Positions 54,794 through 64,000 of a stretch of 64,000 bases of DNA are shown here, in pieces (positions within the stretch are counted from its first letter, which is position 1; each line of letters begins with the position of its first letter). The stretch is from Rana temporaria. Taxonomy: Eukaryota > Chordata > Amphibia > Anura > Ranidae. A program made the position numbers and the translations under genes. The stretch spans positions 248,245,231 to 248,309,230 of the forward strand of contig NC_053489.1 of the NCBI RefSeq assembly GCF_905171775.1, given 5' to 3'. The notes under the pieces were generated by a model, which made no database searches, was not told the origin of the DNA, and saw only the letters and a list, made by a program, of their open reading frames with translations.

Positions 54794-56086
54794 AAAAAAA
54801 AACAAAAACAAAAATAAATCTGCGCTATCCAAATACTTAGCAGCCACAAACAATCCAGTGAAACAAGAAAGCAGTGAAAAAACAGAAAACAATTTTGTGG
54901 CGCTAAAAATAATAATAATAATGATGATGATATGGTACTAATAGTCTGTGTTAACACCAATTGACAGTGTAATCAAATGAAAAAGTCCATATATAATAAA
55001 TCAATGACAGTAGATAGTTAAAAATAAACTGTTGATGGATGAGTAATCAAGTGAATGGTTCCAAACACCACGGTGAATCAAAGTAATTGATTTGTGAAAA
55101 TGACCACCACCAGAAGCAGAGGCTTACCAGAGGTATTGAACCCAAATAAGCATACGCTTAAAGGGTCAATACAAGCTGAATGTAAGTTGGTGAAGACCAC
55201 ATCAACCGGATCTGGATATACGATTGGGAGGATACCCTGAAGACATCACGTAAACCAGCACAGGGGGGAATGGCAGCAACTTGGAGGTAATTCTCAAAGG
55301 ATCAGGCCGTATCCAAAGTGCATGAAGGAAAACGAAGGCACATAGTGTGATACCGTAACAATGTTGAGATTTAATAACGGTTAAAAACACTTACAGTTTT
55401 GCTGAATAAAAAGGACATCAATAAGAAATAGTGCATGGCAGCAGCAGAGTCCCGACGCGTTTCGCAATAGTTTGCATCATCTGGGGTTATGATGCAAACT
55501 ATTGCGAAACGCATCGGGACTCTGCTGCTGCCATGCACTATTTCTTATTGATGTCCTTTTTATTCAGCAAAACTGTAAGTGTTTTTAACCGTTATTAAAT
55601 CTCAACATTGTTACGGTATCACACTATGTGCCTTCGTTTTCCTTCATGCACTTTGGATACGGCCTGATCCTTTGAGAATTACCTCCAAGTTGCTGCCATT
55701 CCCCCCTGTGCTGGTTTACGTGATGTCTTCAGGGTATCCTCCCAATCGTATATCCAGATCCGGTTGATGTGGTCTTCACCAACTTACATTCAGCTTGTAT
55801 TGACCCTTTAAGCGTATGCTTATTTGGGTTCAATACCTCTGGTAAGCCTCTGCTTCTGGTGGTGGTCATTTTCACAAATCAATTACTTTGATTCACCGTG
55901 GTGTTTGGAACCATTCACTTGATTACTCATCCATCAACAGTTTATTTTTAACTATCTACTGTCATTGATTTATTATATATGGACTTTTTCATTTGATTAC
56001 ACTGTCAATTGGTGTTAACACAGACTATTAGTACCATATCATCATCATTATTATTATTATTTTTAGCGCCACAAAATTGTTTTCTG
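54794..56086 (-). mobile_element. Palindromic retro-insert (Penelope/LINE-like) with 15-bp TSD
   Basis: AAATGTCAATATATT is found on both flanks (54778-54793 region and 56087-56101). The insert has an A-rich left edge (54794-54815) and then two 598-bp inverted arms, 54883-55480 and 55489-56086, around an 8-bp loop (55481-55488). The left arm has GACGCGTTTCGC where the right has GCGAAACGCATC, a CpG-type change; otherwise the arms look nearly identical. A 62-residue frame occurs in each arm and is not considered a gene. The central part carries the hammerhead-like core. Confidence 0.9.
55449..55520. ncRNA. Two opposed hammerhead-ribozyme-like cores at the palindrome centre
   Basis: On the minus strand from 55485: AGATGATGCAAACTATTGCG then AAACGCGTCGGGAC. 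On the plus strand from 55488: TATGATGCAAACTATTGCG then AAACGCATCGGGAC. GCAA-ACTA-TTGC forms helix II between a CTGATGA-like segment (CAGATGA on minus, one mismatch) and GAAAC. The cleavage-side stem is not proven. Candidate only. Confidence 0.35.
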
Positions 56087-56101
56087 AAATGTCAATATAT
56101 T

Positions 56102-56517
56102 GACTACCACTTCTCACCCAGCCTATTGTCAAATGATGGCTGGGTGGGACATTTATCATTCCGGTTGGACGTCATATGAAATGAGCCTTACGTGCGCCCC
56201 ACGGATTGCGCAGGGAACAGACGATAACAGGGAACAGACGATCACTAACACTGCCATAGAGAACGGGGAAGGTTTGTTTACACTCACCTCTCCCCGTTTT
56301 TCAGCTCCTGTGACCCGATCGCAGGAAACCGGCAGCAATCGGGCCCGCGGGTCCCGCGGGAGCGGTCACAGAGCTTTGGACTGGGTCACGAGCGCGCCGC
56401 CAGTGGTGCGCTTGCGACCCACGGCTGGGTTCTTAAAGGGGACGTACATGTACGCCCTTGTGCCCAGCTGTGCCATTCTGTCTACGTATATCGTCGTGCG
56501 GCGGTCCTTAAGTGGTT
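56102..56517. mobile_element. TTAA-type element, right part
   Basis: CTACCACTTCTCACCC at the left and GGTCCTTAAGTGGTTAATT at the right resemble the CCACTT.../...AAGTGG ends at 15186 and 41182. The left TTAA is not preserved. The interior palindrome GGGCCCGCGGGTCCCGCGGGA is typical of the family. Confidence 0.5.
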
Positions 56518-56534
56518 AATTAAATTATATTCTG

Positions 56535-56812
56535 TGCCTGAGTGCTTTCACACTTGGGCGGTGTGCTTGCGGGATGGGAAAAAAGTCCTGCAAGCAGCAT
56601 CTTTGGGGCGGTTTGGGAGCAGTGTATACACTGCTCCTACACTGCCCCTGTCCACTGAAATGAATGAGCAGCACTTCCGAAGTGCCTGAAAAGCGTTTTC
56701 AGAAGTGACGCAACACAGGTGCTATTAACCCCTTGTTCGGCCGCTAGCGCAGAATAAGGCTACAGTAAAGCGCTTTACCGCCAACTGACCCGCCGCCCCA
56801 GTGTGAAAGTAC
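56535..56812. repeat. Interspersed repeat, second copy of 18335-18655
   Basis: Shares GCCTGAGTGCTTTCACACT, CTGCAAGCAGCATCTTTGGG and GTATACACTGCTCC in order with 18335-18655. Confidence 0.65.
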
Positions 56813-58308
56813 CCCAAGCTAAGTATACCCAGTAATGATCAATATTTGAAAAAGTATAAGAAAAATCTAATGAATTATCAAAAATGAAACACAGTATGTG
56901 GGCCTGCCTGATTGAATACAATTTGAAGGAGTTTGGGTTTGACAAGAAAATTGTATTACTGTATGTATGGCCAGCCTTAGGAAATTACAGAGTCTGCGGT
57001 GCTAGTACTCTGTCCTAATCCCTTACAATCCCTTTTAAGGGACTGATGAAAAAAATAATACAAACAACAAGCAACAACAGAGTTCCATTACAACTTGCTA
57101 AGTACAAAAAAAAAAAAAGTTGCACAATAAAGAAATTACTTCTTTACTTTACTGCAGAATTATTAAGACAAATTTTAATTGACCCCTCGGGATAAGTGAA
57201 TAAAATACAAACAAGTACAAGGCACAGAAGATAACTTTTATCAATCTAATTAACCTTTTTATCAAACTAAAATGATAACTACTTATTGCAGAAGGCTAAA
57301 CTACACAGGATAATGTTAAACATTTAGCATCATCAGATTAAAGCTAAACTTCAACCTTCAGTCTTGCACAGTTGTATAGGCTCCTCTGCTGTACTGAAAA
57401 CAGCTTTGTTGTTTTCAGGGTGATGCAGGTATTTGACCCTTCTGCTTTTACGTTCTGTATACAACATAATAAGGTGTGAAAAGCAGTTATTCTCACTCTT
57501 GAAGTTTGGGATACATGCTGAGGAGTAGCAAAGTGATAGAATTTAATGACATGGGCCACTAGAAAGGTAAGTATCAACGCTTTTCTAATACAACTTGGAC
57601 TTACTTAACCAGGATCACCTTAAATATCTCATTAGTTAAGCTTTAGTTTGCCCACAACAGCCAGTCACATATGCAGGCATGATCCACCCTTCCGGCAGAA
57701 CATGCTATAAACTAGCAAGGTTGACTGTGCTGACTCATCAAGTTCTTATGTGAAGAGAGAGACTGAAGTGAGGAGATGAGCAGGGCAGGCAGATGATGCT
57801 TAACTAATGTATTTGTCATTATTCCCAACAATAGCCAACCAGCACCATCTGTGACTCATGGAACTGAGGTCATCACATCACCCAATCTGAATGTGATCTG
57901 TCTGCTGATGGATTACCAGTGTTAAGCATTAAACCAACTCTTTTTTTTTGGCAAACAGCTGTGAAATATGAACTAATAAAAAAACTATTTCCACGTGGAA
58001 AATCAGTGAATAGACACTATGCCTAATGCTGGATACTTGGGAGGTTTTTTTCATTCAACCCAGGGGGCTGAATAAAAAAAAAACTTACAGATCACCATAC
58101 TAACACATCCAATGTTAGTGCAGTGATCTCACCGCTGAGCTTATTGTGTCCTGACAGGGGGATCTCCCGCCAGAAAACAGTGAGCAGATGCTGGTTTTCC
58201 AGCATGGTCCTGCGACAAAAGAAAGGCGTGAGACCAACTAATGTCAGTTGAGGAGCAGTCGGCCGGTAACTGCTGAACCAACTGTTTTTCGTCCCGTGTA
58301 TACCTAGC
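56813..58308. other. Unassigned sequence
   Basis: AT-rich, no gene or clear transposon ends. Minus-strand frames at 57344 and 58092 have no recognised domain. Confidence 0.35.
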
Positions 58309-58312
58309 TTAA

Positions 58313-59073
58313 AGGGGTTGTAAAGACAAAAATATGTTCCTCTTAAATTAAAGTCTGAGACCCGGTTCACACTGGCGCGACTCGTCAGGCGACACAGCCG
58401 CCTGACAAGTCGCGTCCCATTGTAGTGAATAGAACCGTTCTAATAGGAGCGACGCGAGTCGCTCCGACTTAGAAAAAGGTTCTTGTACTACTTCGGGGGC
58501 GACTCGGGGCGATTTGCATTGACTTCTATACAGAAGTCATTTTGCAAATCGCCTTGGAAGTCGTTTTCAGGTCGCCTGGCCAAGTCGCCCCCGAAGTCGT
58601 GCCGCCCCTGTGTGAACCGGCTCTGACAGTAGCTGATAAAGTAAAAAGTAATGTTTTGCATTATAACTAGTTTGATACCTGTTGAAATCGAGCTGTTTTA
58701 TTCACCTCCAGTACTCCTGAATCGTTATTCTCACTGACTTCCTGGTTTGCGGTGCGCATTCATTCTTGCTACATCACGGCCTAATGAGAACTACAGTTCC
58801 CATTAGGCTTAGCCTCCATGCCTGTGAGGGATAAGAGAGCATCTTCACGCAGGGCTGTAGTCATAGGGAGGGGGTGAGCACATTCTGCTTTCCACCATGC
58901 AAAACGGCTCAGATGCTGGTGGAAAGCAAGAAGAGGAGAGACAGGAAATGGCATTTTCAAACCTGGATTACTGTATTTTGGAGGTCAAAAGGAAAAACGA
59001 GGTAAGTGATGTTTAAATGCTCTAGCTTACAGCAATCAATTGATCTAATAAAAAACAAACCTTTAGTGTTCCT
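58313..59073. mobile_element. TTAA-flanked element with nested TIR element
   Basis: TTAA at 58309-58312 and 59074-59077, with ends AGGGGTTGTAAAGAC and ...TTTAGTGTTCCT. Contains the element at 58359-58623. Confidence 0.65.
58359..58623. mobile_element. TIR element (GACCCGGTTCACACTGG), TSD TGA
   Basis: 265 bp, ends GACCCGGTTCACACTGG and ...CTGTGTGAACCGGCTC, with TGA at 58356-58358 and 58624-58626. The interior pairs GGCGACTCG/CGAGTCGC-type blocks. Related to 53370. Confidence 0.87.
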
Positions 59074-59499
59074 TTAAGTTTCTCGCCAAAGCTCTGATTT
59101 AACCTTATTGAAAGCCATCTTGTCTCTTGAAGTATCTCGAATAGTATAGAGATCATCAAGTCAGTCTTTCAATTACAGCCCATTCCTCAAAAACATTACC
59201 CTTCCTGTGATTGACATATGCCAGCAGCAGCCAGCAAAAAAAAATGAAGAGGGCATAGTTTCTGTATTCTAAAAATAAGTAAAAAATTGCATATCTATAT
59301 GTTTAGGTGCATATTGGGGGGAAACAAGGACTATATTTAAAACAGGCGATGGAGCAGATTATGAAAGTAGTTCTGAGTTTACATGCTTGGGAAATGAAAA
59401 GTTTGACTTTAAATTCTGTGACTGACCCATTAGAAAGCACCACAAATAGAGAAAGTGCCTTTCAACAGAGTTATACCGGTTTGCAGGGCCAGATCTAGC

Positions 59500-60445
59500 C
59501 TCTCTGATGTGGGAGTGCAATAAAAAATGTCAGGGGAGTAGAGAATGCAAGGTCAGCGTGGCAGTGTAAATAATTCAGTGGGGCAGTGTACAGGGGATCA
59601 GCAAGGCAGAGGATAAAATCAGCAGTTTGTGAACAGTGTACAGTGGAATAGCAAGGCAGTGTGCAGGGGGTCCACAGTGCAGAGGATGAGAGGTCAGCAG
59701 GGGAGTGTAAAAGAGTCAGTAGGGCAGAGGATGAGAGGGCAGCAGGTTTCATAGCAGAGGTCATCAGGCCAGAATACAGGGGTCAGTAGGGCAGAGGACA
59801 GGGATCAACAGGGTTGAGGAAAGCAGCCACAAGGGCAGAGGACAGGAATCAACAGGATGGGGGACAGGGGTCAACAGTAAGGAGGAGAAGGGTCAGCAGG
59901 ACAGAGGAGAGGGGGTCATTAGGGCAGTGTACAGTGGTCAGCAGGGTGGAGGATAAGGGGTCAGTAGAGCAATGTACAGGGGTCAGCAGGGCAGAGGAGA
60001 AGAGTCTGCAGGGCTGTGTACAGGGGTATGCAGGTGGAAAGGACATGGGGTCAAAAAGGTAGAGGACAGAAATCAGCAGAGCAGAGGAGGGGGGAGGGGG
60101 ACAGAAGGGCAGTGCACAGTGGTCAGAAGAGCAGTGTAAAGGTATCAGCAGAATGGAGGACAGCGGTCAGCAGGATAGAAGGCACGGGCAGCAGTATGGA
60201 GGACAGAGGTCAGCAGGATAGACGGCAGGGGCAGCAGGATGGAGGATAGGAGGTCAGTGTACTGGTTTTAGCAGTATGATGGACAGGGGATCAGTAAGGC
60301 AGTGTACAGGAGGCAGCAGGGCGGAGGACAGGGAATCAGTAGGGCAGTTTGCAGGGTTCAGCAGGATGGAAATCAGGGGGTCAGTAGGACAGTGTACAGG
60401 GGTCAACAGGATGGAGGACAGGGGTCAACAGGGCAGGGTACATGG
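59500..60445 (+). repeat. Irregular GTCAGCAGGGCAGAGGACAGG minisatellite
   Basis: About 45 diverged units of roughly 20 bp (GTCAGTAGGGCAGTGTACAGG, GTCAACAGGATGGAGGACAGG). Frames through it are Gln/Gly/Arg-rich artefacts. Confidence 0.9.
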
Positions 60446-62380
60446 GGTCAAATCCCCCTATTCTCCCTCTTAGCCAAAATCCCCCCCATCCCCTCCTAGC
60501 ACAAATCCCCCCTCCATCCCCTTCTTAGCACAAATAGCTCTCCCATTTCCCCCTCCACCACAAACCTCTCCCATCCCCGCATTTGTGTTTCCAGTACAAT
60601 TCCCCCACCTGTAAGTTCTACTAACCCCCCCCCCCCCCCCACACACACACACAAACACACACTTGGGAAACTGCTACAGAGCCAGGAAGAGGTGTGCTGT
60701 GCTGTGCTCTCCCACTCCTGTCAGAACAGCTCTCCCCTATGCAGCAGATGATACAGGATAACTCTTACATCGGGCTGTACACAAAGGGTTTCATTACTTG
60801 ACCCCTATGTCCTCCAAGGGCTGTTTATCTCCCGACAGCAAGAAATGTGGTCATTGGGCGCGTAATCAAACTATGTACAGTCCAATCTAGTGATCCTGTG
60901 TCACATGCTATGCAGAGAAGCGCTGTTATGACAGCAGGGGAGAGCACAGCATGCACCTCCTCCCTGCCCTTTCCCCTCTGCCGCTGTGACTTCTCTTTGG
61001 ACTTTTTCACCTTAGTTCCCTGCGCCATGCAAAATGTCCACGGAAGAGGGAGCAGCATTTCTCTCATAGGCTCCAGTAGCAGGAGAACTCAGGGGGTAGG
61101 TGAGGTGACTAGTGCCCAAGAAGATAAATAGCAGGGGAGAATGCTGGAAATGCAGGAAAAGGGCAGGCAATCAGCTTGGCCTACAGAGGAAGCTATAACT
61201 TTGATTCATCACTTTGCAGGATGTAAGGTAATTGATGCCAAATGCACTATTTACATGTACCGGTAATTTTTCTTCCCTGGAGTAAGGCTTTAATTTATTT
61301 CCGAATGTGACACAGTTGAGTACATGTGTAAGAGTGGGGCAATGAAGCTTAGCATGGTAGAGACTTTGTTAAAAAAAGGGGAGGAAGGCTGCAATCAAAA
61401 GAGACAGAGTGTTGGGAATGAGAGTGCGGAAATAGAATAAAGAGATCATCTAGAGACAGAAAATGATCTGTAGAAACACGAAGTGGCAAATATTTGTGTA
61501 ACAAAGGTGCAATGAGGCAGAAAGACAAAGCACATTCCACAGAAAATGATATCTCCTTATAAGTCAGAAAGTGAGATATATAGGTATTTTCTGTTAACAA
61601 CTATCCCATCATGAACAACAGCCAAATCAAGTAATGGGGTGAAAGGCCCCACCACTCATTACTGGTTGTGTTATACAGGGTCTGAGCTCACAGGATGCAC
61701 AATACAGATAATACAGAATCTGTTGAAACCACCATTCTTTTAAAAATATTTTAGGCAATCAATGTCTCCACCCTTTCCACCTTTTAATATATTGGACCAT
61801 CATCAATTTAACAGCCAACTCTAGCCAAAACATTTTTATTAGTTTTGGATAGAGTGGGGGAGGGCTTGGGCATCTGTCAGGGTTTCCTTATTGATACTAA
61901 ACAGAGAAGTGTTTATTGCCAAAATTAGTTCGTAGAAATCTTATGTATCATGCCACTGTATTTTTATTTATTTTTTAATTCTCTAAGTACCTTTTTCCTG
62001 CAGCACTGTTGTGTGGTTACATGATCTTTCCCCGTTTTTTGGAATCTTCAGGGAAAGATCCTCAGGAAGGAATTCTATTACTCTGCAGATTTATGCTCTC
62101 TACAGTGTGAGTCTTTGTCTGCACATCCCTGATTGGTTCCGTGCCAGTCACAAGAACAATTGAAACTAGATTATAAATATCATATAACTGTTTTAGAGCT
62201 CCCGATAAATCTTTATTGAACTCACCATGGGATGCTGGAGGTGGGCTCAAAGCTAAAAGTTCATGTACACTGTATCTGCATCAGAAAATGGGGTACTATA
62301 TGGATGGGATAGTGGTGCTGGGACGATATAAGGGGTGTATGAGGGAAAACAGTGCTGGGGGTATCTTGGGTGGCTACAGT
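60446..62380. other. Unassigned, low gene content
   Basis: Contains a C-rich stretch with AAATCCCCCC repeats (60450-60640) and a C13/(AC)n tract at 60625-60660. The rest lacks coding signal or transposon ends. Confidence 0.4.
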
Positions 62381-62384
62381 TCTA

Positions 62385-63372
62385 GAGGTATTAGGGGTGT
62401 AGAGGGGTTAGAGTGATGTGGTATCGGGGGTGTAGGGGGTCACAATGCAGGGGTGTAGAGTGCTGGGGGATATTTGGGATGTAGAGGGGTCACAGTGTTG
62501 GTGTGTAGAGGGCTTGGAGTGCTGGGGAGATATCAGGGATGTAAAGAAGTCACAGTGTAGGAGGTATCAGGGATGTAGAGAGGTCACATTGTAGAGGGTG
62601 TCAGGTATGTAGAGAGGTCACAGTGCAATGGGTATCAGGGATGTAGAGAGGTCACAGTGCAGGTGGTATAAGGGGTGTAGAGAGGTCACAATGTAAGGGT
62701 TTTTATCAGGGATGTAGAGATGTCATAGTGTAGGGTGTATCAGGAATGTAGAGAGGTTACAGTGCAGGAGATATCAGGGATGTAGAGAGGTCACAGTGTA
62801 GGGAGTATTAGGGATGTAGAGAGGTCACAGTGTAGGGAATATTAGGGATGTAGAGAGGTCACAGTGCAAAGGGAATCAGGGATGTAGAGAGGTCACAGTG
62901 TAGGGGGTATCAGGGATATAGAGAGGTCACAGTGTACGGGGTATCAGGGATGTAGAGAGGTCATAGTGCAGGGTGTATCAGGGATGTAAAGGGTCACAGT
63001 GTAGGGGTTATCAGGGATGTAGAGAGGTTACAGTGCAGGGGGTATCAGGGATGTAGAGAGGTCACAGTGTAGGGAGTATTAGGGATGTAGAGAGGTCACA
63101 GTGCAAAGGGAATCAGGGATGTAGAGAGGTCACAGTGCAGGGGGTATCAGGGATATAGAGAGGTCACAGTATACGGGGTATCAGGGATGTAGAGAGGTCA
63201 CAGTGTAGGGGGTATCAGGGATGTATAGAGGTCACAGTGTAGGGGGTTTCAGGGATGTAGAGAGGTCAAAGTGCAGGGTGTATCAGAGATGTAGAGAGGT
63301 TACCATGTAAGGGGTTATCGGGGATGTAGAGAGGTCACAGTGCAGGGTGTATCAGAGATGTAGAGAGGTCCA
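62385..63372 (+). repeat. 34-bp minisatellite (GGGATGTAGAGAGGTCACAGTG)
   Basis: About 28 units, period 34 bp where well kept (62881, 62915, 62949). Units vary in the GGGGGTATCA spacer. The array ends exactly where LINE coding sequence begins. Confidence 0.95.
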
Positions 63373-64000
63373 AATGGTTGGGGAGTTTGGTAAGTTTTCA
63401 GGCCTAATGGTTAACTGGGATAAGTTGGCTTTGCTCCCAATAGACACACTACGAGATCAGACGTTAGCCGAGATGCCCCAGTTAAAAATTTTAACTACAT
63501 TCAAATTCTTGGGGATTTTGATCACCCAAGATGTCAGAGATTATATCAGCATAAACCTAGCCCCATTACTCCTAAAACTCAAGCAAAAGAAAGATATTTG
63601 GAGCCGCCTCCCTCTCTCAGTAGCTGGGAGATGCCATTTAATTAAAATGATCTGGCTCCCCCAGATATTATACGTCCTCCATAATTGTCCGATTTGGGTG
63701 AACCAATTATGGTTCAAAAGATTGGAAACACTTTTTCGTGAATTAATATGGAAAGGAGGGCAGGCCAGGATCGGGCTACTGACTATGCAGCTCCCGGTTG
63801 GGGAGGGAGGGATGGCGGTCCCACACCCAAGAATCTATTTCTTGGCATCTCAGTTACAACACATTGCAGGGTGTGGAATCCCAGATTCAAGAAAGGACTG
63901 CTTTAAACTAATACTATTTGGGGCCCCACATAAAACACTAGTAGAAACCCTAGAGGTGAACTGATTTGCTCACAAGTGGCCGACCATAAAGTTACTTTAT
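63373..64000 (+). pseudogene. L1-type LINE ORF2 fragment (reverse transcriptase C-terminal region)
   Basis: From GEFGKFSGLMVNWDK the frame runs through FKFLGILI, WSRLPLSVAGRCHLIKMIWL, PQILYVLHNCPIW and GGMAVPHPRIYFLASQLQHI to a TGA at 63962-63964. These blocks match the part of L1 ORF2 after the polymerase catalytic motifs (thumb and following region); the YADD box is absent because the 5' side is missing. After the TGA the same frame continues FAHKWPTIKLLY to the window edge, so the stop is a disabling mutation rather than the natural end. The 5' breakpoint is the minisatellite. Apparent start codons further left lie inside satellite DNA and are not real. Confidence 0.9.

Noticed and set aside
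55202..55767. Identical 62-residue frames in opposite orientation
   Set aside because: They are the two arms of the palindromic insert; no homology to known proteins was recognised.

Overview
The window looks like nuclear DNA from an anuran amphibian, most likely a true frog (ranid-like) with a large, repeat-rich genome. The evidence is two intact single-exon vertebrate olfactory receptor genes embedded in dense layers of DNA transposons of kinds I associate with frog genomes (PIF/Harbinger-like, hAT, Tc1/mariner, TTAA-target elements), an L1-type LINE, a Gag-only LTR retrotransposon and long minisatellites. The species is an inference; no species-specific gene is present.

Host genes: only two are convincing, both on the minus strand, OR-A (1022-1975) and OR-B (about 27827-28828). 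Both are full length, keep the family motifs and probably belong to one olfactory receptor cluster. Almost everything else is mobile or satellite DNA.

Layout. 1-5.0 kb: OR-A, then a decayed hAT transposon with its own CCAAT/TATA promoter-like leader and a BED-finger transposase pseudogene. 5.6-9.8 kb: a small TIR element (TGA target duplication) split by a complete 3.7-kb LTR retrotransposon (5732-9434, minus strand). That retrotransposon has nearly identical LTRs, a 4-bp AATA target duplication, a tRNA-Pro-like primer site, a polypurine tract and an intact PNMA-like Gag with a CCHC knuckle, but no pol. 10.5-13.0 kb: a PIF/Harbinger transposase gene with a 100-bp intron, disabled, and a related MITE. 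15.2-17.1 kb and 18.9-21.8 kb: TTAA-flanked elements carrying a 10/18-bp minisatellite and a nested hAT element with a 33-bp minisatellite. 23.0-25.5 kb: a Tc1 element with a dead transposase, interrupted by a MITE. 25.6-26.8 kb: one Harbinger-type MITE and one 181-bp hAT MITE. 27.8-28.9 kb: OR-B. 29.3-30.5 kb: a large inverted repeat. 30.9-33.9 kb and 35.9-43.5 kb: nested TTAA elements and MITEs. 43.8-52.5 kb: a tandem duplication whose first copy was later split by a 3.2-kb hAT element filled with a 2.4-kb C/T-rich minisatellite. 53.4-54.7 kb: two adjacent TIR elements sharing TCA target duplications. 54.8-56.1 kb: a nearly perfect 598-bp-arm palindrome with a 15-bp target duplication. 58.3-63.4 kb: a TTAA element and two minisatellites. 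63.4 kb to the end: part of an L1 ORF2 pseudogene.

Nesting and target duplications give relative ages at many loci. The freshest is the Gag-only LTR element. It would need reverse transcriptase and integrase from elsewhere while possibly supplying its own capsid. The main regulatory curiosities are promoter-like modules carried by repeats and several hammerhead-ribozyme-like GAAAC cores in Penelope-like repeat modules. All sequence comparisons here were made by eye.
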